Source: CBFGRU01 sp965651255 (lineage in GTDB: Bacteria > Planctomycetota > Phycisphaerae > Phycisphaerales > SM1A02). Taken from it: a stretch of 10,802 nt of DNA. A model generated the notes under the pieces. That model was not told the origin of the DNA. It worked only from the letters and a program-made list of their open reading frames with translations, and made no database searches. Location: the NCBI GenBank assembly GCA_965651255.1, contig CBFGRU010000091.1, forward strand, positions 1 to 10,802, given 5' to 3'. This document shows, piece by piece, positions 6,235-10,802 of this stretch (positions are counted from its first letter, which is position 1; every line of letters starts with the position of its first letter). The position numbers and the translations under genes are program-made.

Positions 6235-6643
6235 TGCGATCGTTCCCGATGAGGAGCAGAATCTCTCCTTCCCTCTGGTCGGCAGGATTGCCGCGGGGTA
6301 TCCGATCGAGAAGTTCGCCCAGGATGACCAACTGAGTCTTGAGGAGATCTTCGGGCCGCGTGTCGGTCATCGTGCAGGATCGTTCGCGCTGCAGGTTGAA
6401 GGCGACTCGATGCGCGATGAGGGAATTCTGAGTGGAGACTATGTCATCGTCGAACGGCGCGAGACCGCCCGAAACGGAGAGCGTGTAGTCGCGCTCCTTC
6501 CCAACGGCGAGACAACGCTGAAGACATTCTTCCGCGAAGGGGATCGCATTCGCCTGCAGCCCGCCAATCCGGACTTCGAACCGATCATTGTCAAAGACTG
6601 CCGAATCCAGGGTGTCGTTGTGGGTGTCTTGCGAAGATATTGA
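6029..6643 (+). CDS. lexA: LexA repressor
   Basis: LexA is the SOS-response repressor. RecA on single-stranded DNA stimulates it to cut itself, which releases DNA-repair genes. The 204-residue product matches the family length. Residues 1-65 form a winged helix-turn-helix with recognition region TMQELADELGVSKVTVFEHV (26-45). The S24-type peptidase domain carries the Ala89-Gly90 cleavage bond in GRIAAGYPI, the nucleophile Ser127 in VEGDSMRDEG and the general base Lys165 in TTLKTFF, so autoproteolysis should be intact. LexA normally represses its own gene, but I see no B. subtilis-type (CGAAC-N4-GTTCG) or E. coli-type (CTGT-N8-ACAG) box upstream. A TATACT at 5878-5883 could be a -10 element, but no good -35 accompanies it. 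The gene ends 63 bp before an intrinsic terminator, so it is probably the last gene of its transcript. Confidence 0.97.
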   Translation: MNLTPKQLRILKLIRDSRIRNGYSPTMQELADELGVSKVTVFEHVEALIKKGALKREPNKARSLSLADDAIVPDEEQNLSFPLVGRIAAGYPIEKFAQDDQLSLEEIFGPRVGHRAGSFALQVEGDSMRDEGILSGDYVIVERRETARNGERVVALLPNGETTLKTFFREGDRIRLQPANPDFEPIIVKDCRIQGVVVGVLRRY

Positions 6644-6706
6644 CCTTGTTCGCACAGTTCACTTGGTAACGCTTGTCGCAGCGTATCACTTTGCTTGCCC
6701 AACTGA

Positions 6707-6741
6707 CCGCCGCTCCTCGCCAGGCGCGGCGGCTTTCTTTT
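6707..6741 (+). terminator. Intrinsic terminator after lexA
   Basis: CCGCCGC (6707-6713) pairs perfectly with GCGGCGG (6726-6732) around a 12-nt loop. It is followed by the pyrimidine tract CTTTCTTTT (6733-6741), with seven T in nine bases. The position 63 bp after the lexA stop and before the next promoter fits termination of the lexA transcript. Confidence 0.85.
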
Positions 6742-6777
6742 GCCAGGGGGTTGGGGCGATTCTGTGGTGCACGATCA

Positions 6778-6806
6778 TTGACACGCTGTCACCTCTCCTC
6801 TACGTT
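6778..6806 (+). promoter_or_regulatory. Sigma-70-type promoter of the GspG-like membrane gene
   Basis: A consensus -35 box TTGACA (6778-6783) and the -10 candidate TACGTT (6801-6806) are separated by 17 bp. The predicted start near 6813 leaves a leader of about 26 nt that contains the Shine-Dalgarno GAGGAG (6825-6830), eight bases before ATG 6839. Confidence 0.65.
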
Positions 6807-6838
6807 GCACGCTCGATACCCTACGAGGAGACACTCGA

Positions 6839-7504
6839 ATGTCGCGTTTGCCGCAGTCGCACTTTGATCAGCATCATGCAGCCCCGCGTCCACGCGGTAA
6901 CTCGCTCGGAGTTGCGGGATTTGTGCTCACGATCATCGGCCTCATCGGCTGCTGCATTCCGCCGGTCCTGCTCCTCGGCGTGATCGGAGGAATACTCTGT
7001 TTCTTTGGACTCTTCCGTTCACCACGCGGGCTTGCCATCGCGGGCTTTATACTTGCCCTCTTTCAGACCGCAATATTCACCGTGCTTCTCTTGATCGTGG
7101 GCGGAGCCATGTTCGCTGTTCAGGAACTTCCTGGCTATTTCCGCTCGATCGTCACGGTGTTTGAAGTGGGACAGAAAGTGGAAGAGTATCGCATTCAAAA
7201 CGGAACCTTGCCTACCTCGCTTGATCAGCTCACCGGTGTGACCACAACCGATGGTTGGGGGAACGCGCTCATCTATGATCTGGATGCATCCGGAAATGCG
7301 TATCGCATCATCTCGGCCGGACCCGATGGTGTTGCCGACACCGATGACGACTTGGAGTTCGATTCAGAATTCTTCAGAAGCATGGCAGGGTCATCCGGTG
7401 CGACTTCATTCCCCATGCCGCCGGTGAATGGTGAATCAAGTGGAAACCTTGACGGTGAGACTGGTGACACTTCCAACGGTACCGACGGTGAAGACGAGAA
7501 CTGA
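6839..7504 (+). CDS. Polytopic membrane protein with C-terminal GspG-like (pseudopilin) domain
   Basis: The 221-residue protein starts with a short polar stretch, then a hydrophobic block with helices near 22-40, 41-58 and 64-94. This resembles small DUF4190-type membrane domains, with glycine-rich helices and a CC-I-PP turn at 38-42. Residues 103-174 look like the C-terminal domain of type II secretion major pseudopilins: KVEEYRIQNGTLPTSLDQL, then TDGWGNALIYDL, then AYRIISAGPDGVADTDDDLEF, the last being the acidic calcium-site region of GspG. The tail (175-221) is Ser/Gly/Asp-rich and probably disordered. A real pseudopilin would have an N-terminal prepilin peptidase site and a single helix; here both are missing, so it is unlikely to be a secretion pilus subunit. 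Its function is unknown. It has its own promoter and a strong Shine-Dalgarno, and converges on dprA. Confidence 0.85.
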   Translation: MSRLPQSHFDQHHAAPRPRGNSLGVAGFVLTIIGLIGCCIPPVLLLGVIGGILCFFGLFRSPRGLAIAGFILALFQTAIFTVLLLIVGGAMFAVQELPGYFRSIVTVFEVGQKVEEYRIQNGTLPTSLDQLTGVTTTDGWGNALIYDLDASGNAYRIISAGPDGVADTDDDLEFDSEFFRSMAGSSGATSFPMPPVNGESSGNLDGETGDTSNGTDGEDEN

Positions 7505-7616
7505 TGAGCTCAACCCCGTGAAGTGAGGAGTAAGCCCCATGCGGCTGGTTGCGCTGGCATGATCGCGGTGCATCATTGATCGGTGGCGACCAAGGACCGC
7601 AGGAACATCGAGCGGT

Positions 7617-8789
7617 TTAGGTCTCGTCCCTATGAGTTGCGCGCCCCAGTTTGACCCCTCTCGTGTCGCGTGCAAGCACATTGCGGATCTGCAGAATGGT
7701 CAGGTCGGCCATCAACTCCGCAATGGGTCGTTGTGTCTCTGCCGCGATTCGGTCGATATCAACCGCCTCTCCGCCTGCGTTGGCGACAACATCAACGATT
7801 GCACGCTGATCGTCGGAGAGCTGGCCGTCAAAGAGTGATGCATTACTTTGCTTTACTTCTCGATCCTGGGCCTCATACGCGCCAGCCACAAGATGACGCG
7901 CGCCATCAAGTTGTCGCAGAACATCTGCGTGATCAAGCACAAGCGTCGCCCAACCATCACGCACTGCCTCGAGGCAGCCGATAGATGCTGCGGAGTCAAT
8001 TCGCCCCGGAAGACACATAACGTCGCGTCCGTGGTCCTCCATTGCCTGGCGAGCCGTGATAAGCGCGCCGCTCCCCTTCCCGGCCTCGATGACAAGCACA
8101 CCCAGACTGAGGCCCGAGATGATGCGGTTTCTCCGCGGGAAGTGCTCTCGCCGCGGCTCGGTGTTCATTGGATATTCACTGATCAATGCGCCACCTTGAG
8201 CTACGATTCGCTTGAACAGATCTTCATGTTCAGGGGGATACGTTACCGCCAGACCACACCCGAGCACACTGAATGTTCGGCCACGCGCACGCAAAGCGCC
8301 TCGATGAGCTTCGCCGTCAACTCCGCGAGCTCCACCCGAGATGACTGCCAATCCGCTGGAAGCCAGAAGAGCTGCAAATCGATTGGCTTGTTCACGGCCG
8401 TACGCCGTGCACCGGCGAGACCCGACAATGGCTATTCCCAATGGTTCATCACCTGCCTCGTTCTGCAGGGAACCCCGAACCCAGAGTGCAACGGGCGGAT
8501 CAGGAATCGCGGCCAGAAGTGGCGGGTATGTCGAATCACCATACATGATCAGCGAGACGTCGAAGTCTTCCATTCGCGCAACTTCAGACGCAACATCAAG
8601 CGTATCCAAGTCTCGGCGAATCGACTGCGCTCGTGCACGACCGACTCCTTGCACCTCTTCAAGTTCGTGAACCGATGCATTCATGATGGCGGCATGATCG
8701 CCAAATCGATCTCGCATTCGACGATACGTTGCTGGGCCAATTCCTTTAGCCATTGCAATGCGAAGTGAGATCTCTCGCGGATCGTTCAT
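7617..8789 (-). CDS. dprA: DNA-processing protein DprA (Smf)
   Basis: DprA protects incoming single-stranded DNA during natural transformation and loads RecA onto it. Numbering from the chosen start, the 390-residue product has an N-terminal helix-hairpin-helix region (about 5-65, with KGIGPATYRRM and VQGVGRARAQS), a Rossmann-like DprA core with VGSRRCTAYG (122-131), SGGARGVDGEAHRGA (151-165), VLGCGLAVTYPPEHEDL and the signature FPRRNRIISGLS (217-228), and a C-terminal winged-helix (DML1-like) domain (about 322-383). All the expected core motifs are present. ATG 8789 places the protein start where the family usually begins (MNDPREISLRIAMAKG). ATG 8864 would add 25 unrelated residues and also lacks a Shine-Dalgarno. 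It follows the acidic-tailed membrane protein gene on the same strand (gap 103 bp, or 28 bp with the longer start), so the two are probably co-transcribed. Confidence 0.94.
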   Translation of the reverse strand: MNDPREISLRIAMAKGIGPATYRRMRDRFGDHAAIMNASVHELEEVQGVGRARAQSIRRDLDTLDVASEVARMEDFDVSLIMYGDSTYPPLLAAIPDPPVALWVRGSLQNEAGDEPLGIAIVGSRRCTAYGREQANRFAALLASSGLAVISGGARGVDGEAHRGALRARGRTFSVLGCGLAVTYPPEHEDLFKRIVAQGGALISEYPMNTEPRREHFPRRNRIISGLSLGVLVIEAGKGSGALITARQAMEDHGRDVMCLPGRIDSAASIGCLEAVRDGWATLVLDHADVLRQLDGARHLVAGAYEAQDREVKQSNASLFDGQLSDDQRAIVDVVANAGGEAVDIDRIAAETQRPIAELMADLTILQIRNVLARDTRGVKLGRATHRDET

Positions 8790-8892
8790 CTCGGACTCGC
8801 ATACCACTGAGTACGGAAGCCATCCAGCGACGACCCGATCGGTGTCGTTGCACTGCGCCAGCATGCTACTGCAGATTCAAAGCGACCTGGCG

Positions 8893-10089
8893 TCAATTCT
8901 TCGAATCAGTCAGCGAATCTTCCCGCGGCGCGGCAACAGACTGAACACGAGGCGCGTTGCCCGAATCGTCCAACAGAGAGTGATGTTCTGCTGATTCGGT
9001 CGCCATCGTCGCCGAGAGTGACACTGGTCGTTCGGGTGGAAATGCGACGCGGGCCGGGCCAACGGATGCAGCGTTCGATTGGCCTGGTGCTTTCACACCA
9101 CTTTCGTTTACGGTTACTTCGATGGCAACTCCGGAAGGTTCTTCGACTTCACTTTCTCCTTCGTCATCATCTTCATCCCAGTCGTCCTCGAACTCATCCT
9201 CGTCCTCGTATTCCCATTCTTCATCAGACTCTTCAAGTTCAGCATCATATTCTTCATCATCGTCGTCATCATCACTCACCAACTCATCCTCAGAACTGTC
9301 TTCTTCATCGTCGTATTCCCCTTCCTCTTCATCATCTGCTTCCCAGTCAGGACTCTCTTCATCTTCATACTCATCTGATGCAGCACTGCTCTGCAACTCG
9401 ATCAAGTCCTCAACATCATCATCATCCCCTGAGCACTCAGCTGTGCCGTGCGTCACTTCTCCTCGTAAATGATCTGCGGAGCGACCAGTCAACATCGTTA
9501 CGTCATGAGTGCCGACCATAGCAAGGTTTGCTGCGAGCGACTCCGACTCGTCATCACCATTCAATTCATTGTTAGCCGGTGCAGCGCGGCCAGATCGGGC
9601 GGGGCCGAGGATGAGTCCGGCAAAGACACAGAACACTGATGCAGCAATCACCCATTCTCGATGTGAACCGGTTACAAGTCTGACGAGTCTGGATTCCGGA
9701 TAAGCGGATTGGTCGCTCTGTACTGGGATGACCGTCGCATCGATCCAATCGGTCAACGGCGCCTCATTGGTGGTCGCAACCAGAACCGGGCGCTCCCCCT
9801 TGCGAATCATGTTGAGTTGCGATGCAGCCAAACGGGCAAGAAGAGTCGGGTCATCCTGCGCGAGCAGGTCCCGAAACGCTGCATGGGCCTTGAGTCGGGC
9901 CAGCACCGTGGCCTCATCCGCATGCATCGCATTGACCTGAGTCCGCATCTGATGCAGTTGACGATTGACCGGCAAGATGACCGCTGCGCTCATCATGGCC
10001 AGCCCGGCCAGCAAAAAGAGCCAGCCGGGATCGGGGTCGAAGAGAGGTCGAGTCACTCGCATCGCGGTGAAGATTATCGGCGACTGCAT
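8893..10089 (-). CDS. Two-TM membrane protein with long Asp/Glu-rich tail, upstream of dprA
   Basis: From ATG 10089 the product is 398 residues. It has a membrane helix at about 22-39 (after DPDPGW), an alpha-helical, probably coiled-coil stretch at 40-90 (QLHQMRTQVNAMHADEATVLARL), a segment with AQDDPTLLARLAASQLN, and a second helix at about 147-163. The remaining 235 residues include an extremely acidic region at 222-317, almost entirely Asp, Glu, Ser and Tyr/Trp, and a Pro/Ser-rich end. Two helices put both ends on the same side of the membrane. I associate the N-terminal pattern with conserved hypothetical proteins of Phycisphaerae, but I know of no assigned function. The frame is open back to an ATG at 10242, but that start would overlap the divergent PilZ gene by 63 bp. 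ATG 10062 is another alternative. No Shine-Dalgarno is visible. It is likely the first gene of an operon with dprA. Confidence 0.8.
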   Translation of the reverse strand: MQSPIIFTAMRVTRPLFDPDPGWLFLLAGLAMMSAAVILPVNRQLHQMRTQVNAMHADEATVLARLKAHAAFRDLLAQDDPTLLARLAASQLNMIRKGERPVLVATTNEAPLTDWIDATVIPVQSDQSAYPESRLVRLVTGSHREWVIAASVFCVFAGLILGPARSGRAAPANNELNGDDESESLAANLAMVGTHDVTMLTGRSADHLRGEVTHGTAECSGDDDDVEDLIELQSSAASDEYEDEESPDWEADDEEEGEYDDEEDSSEDELVSDDDDDDEEYDAELEESDEEWEYEDEDEFEDDWDEDDDEGESEVEEPSGVAIEVTVNESGVKAPGQSNAASVGPARVAFPPERPVSLSATMATESAEHHSLLDDSGNAPRVQSVAAPREDSLTDSKN

Positions 10090-10179
10090 AGCTATTAGCC
10101 CAGAATCGAGTATCGAGATCGAGCTTTCCGCCAGGTTGAGGTAAACCGCCTGAAGCAAACACCCGATACCACGAGAACG

Positions 10180-10563
10180 ATGTGGTACAACCCCCGCAAT
10201 GATTGCATGAAGGCGGAGGATCCTGGGGAGAACCGGCGCCAAAAGGGCCGGCTTCGACAGGAAACTCTCCGCTGTACGCTCGGTCCGGTGCTCGACTTGT
10301 CAGCAACCGGAATGCGCGTTGAATTGCAACAGAAACTGCCCAAGGCGTTTCGGGATCAACCTTTCGACATTGAACTCCGCGGGATTTGTGAAGGCCTCAC
10401 ATTGCGGGCGGAGGTCATATGGATCAAGGGCGGCACATTCCGAAAGAAAGAGGTGGGGATTCGATTCCTTGACTTGACGCCTGAGTTGACCAGCAAGCTC
10501 ACCCAACTCTCAGTCGAGAATCGCCTTCGCCGCCATCTCCACGATGGCGATCTGGCCGCGTGA
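10180..10563 (+). CDS. Single-domain PilZ protein, putative c-di-GMP receptor
   Basis: The 127-residue soluble protein consists of essentially one PilZ domain. The c-di-GMP-binding signature is complete: RQKGR at 20-24 supplies RxxxR, and DLSATG at 39-44 supplies DxSxxG after a short connecting strand. Later strands (FDIELRGICEGLTLRAEVIWIKGG, EVGIRFLDL) and a C-terminal helix (PELTSKLTQLSVENRLRRHL) fit the fold. It should act in the cytoplasm as a c-di-GMP sensor that works on an unidentified partner. ATG 10180 has no clear Shine-Dalgarno; ATG 10207 is an in-frame alternative that still leaves RxxxR intact. The gene is divergent from the acidic-tailed membrane protein across 90 bp. Confidence 0.88.
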   Translation: MWYNPRNDCMKAEDPGENRRQKGRLRQETLRCTLGPVLDLSATGMRVELQQKLPKAFRDQPFDIELRGICEGLTLRAEVIWIKGGTFRKKEVGIRFLDLTPELTSKLTQLSVENRLRRHLHDGDLAA

Positions 10564-10588
10564 TCTCGTCAAAGCCATCCCAACTCAC

Positions 10589-10618
10589 TTGACCGTACTA
10601 CGGCGAGCGCTCTATCCT
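10589..10618 (+). promoter_or_regulatory. Promoter candidate for the tRNA pair
   Basis: TTGACC (10589-10594) and TATCCT (10613-10618) are separated by 18 bp, with a predicted start about 10-15 nt before the initiator tRNA. The position and spacing fit a tRNA promoter, and no coding sequence lies between. Confidence 0.55.
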
Positions 10619-10638
10619 CTGTGCTCTACTGCAACAAT

Positions 10639-10712
<74 letters not shown>

Positions 10713-10723
10713 CCTTTTTTCGT

Positions 10724-10797
10724 GGTGATATAGCTCAGCCGGTTAGAGCGCTTCACTCATAATGAAGAGGTCGGTAGTTCGAGTCTACCTATCACCA
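10724..10797 (+). tRNA. tRNA with CAU anticodon, probably elongator tRNA-Met
   Basis: A 74-nt cloverleaf folds with acceptor stem GGTGATA/TATCACC (fully paired), D-stem GCTC/GAGC, anticodon stem CTTCA/TGAAG with loop CTCATAA (anticodon CAU), and T-arm GGTAG-TTCGAGT-CTACC with discriminator A. CCA is not encoded. It begins 11 nt after the initiator tRNA, with a T6 run (10715-10720) in between. A CAU anticodon can also belong to tRNA-Ile2, whose C34 is converted to lysidine. The anticodon arm resembles elongator Met more closely, but the sequence alone does not settle this. Confidence 0.9.
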
Positions 10798-10802
10798 CAG
10801 TA

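Noticed and set aside
7505..7616. Terminator between the GspG-like gene and dprA
   Set aside because: I found only 5-bp stems (for example ATGAT/ATCAT) and no T-tract, so none is called.
7848..8768. Plus-strand frame of 306 codons
   Set aside because: It is antisense to dprA, whose core signatures are complete.
9018..9521. Plus-strand frames giving Ser-rich, His/Leu-rich and Phe/Ile-rich proteins
   Set aside because: They arise from reading the complement of the Asp/Glu codon run. Low-complexity DNA keeps several frames open at once.
10090..10242. N-terminal extension of the acidic-tailed protein to ATG 10242
   Set aside because: It would overlap the PilZ start by 63 bp and adds a segment that does not resemble the rest. 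ATG 10089 sits naturally before the first membrane helix.

Overview
The window looks like chromosomal DNA from a planctomycete, probably close to the class Phycisphaerae. The main evidence is a membrane protein fused to a planctomycete-type cytochrome c domain (CxxCH followed by a MPPK...LTAEEI...LRHWV ending), together with a GspG-like pseudopilin domain carried on a polytopic membrane protein and a membrane protein next to dprA that opens with a DPDPGWLFLLAGLA segment, a pattern I associate with that group. GC content is moderately high and Shine-Dalgarno sites are patchy: strong before lexA and the GspG-like gene, absent before several others. The taxonomic call is inference, because no rRNA or other marker is present.

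Layout, left to right. Positions 1-1361 (minus) hold an AMP-forming acyl-CoA/acyl-ACP synthetase whose C-terminus lies outside the window. Divergent from it, 1477-2334 (plus) encodes a probable TPR plus SPOR-domain lipoprotein. The convergent gap 2335-2724 has no gene but holds a compact repeat island: a heptamer array, a strong GC hairpin, a second inverted repeat, and an eight- to nine-unit 20-bp tandem array in which GANTC and ATCCT recur exactly 10 bp apart. Next come two minus-strand genes in probable operon order, a class V (CefD-like) PLP enzyme and the DUF2231-cytochrome c protein.

The 4990-5349 gap contains a good sigma-70-type promoter (5196-5224) and a potentially folded leader for a reading frame beginning at 5350 that I do not recognise and that runs into lexA. 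lexA (6029-6643) has all its autoproteolysis residues and ends in an intrinsic terminator. A membrane/GspG-like gene follows with its own promoter. Convergent to it is a minus-strand pair: a two-TM protein with an extremely acidic tail, then dprA. Divergent from that pair is a single-domain PilZ protein. The window ends with two CAU-anticodon tRNAs in tandem, an initiator tRNA-fMet and a probable elongator tRNA-Met, behind a shared promoter candidate.

No mobile element, CRISPR array, phage gene or obvious defence system is visible. Most genes are housekeeping or lineage-typical. The parts least explained by known families are the 20-bp array, the 5350 reading frame with its leader, and the acidic-tailed protein next to dprA.
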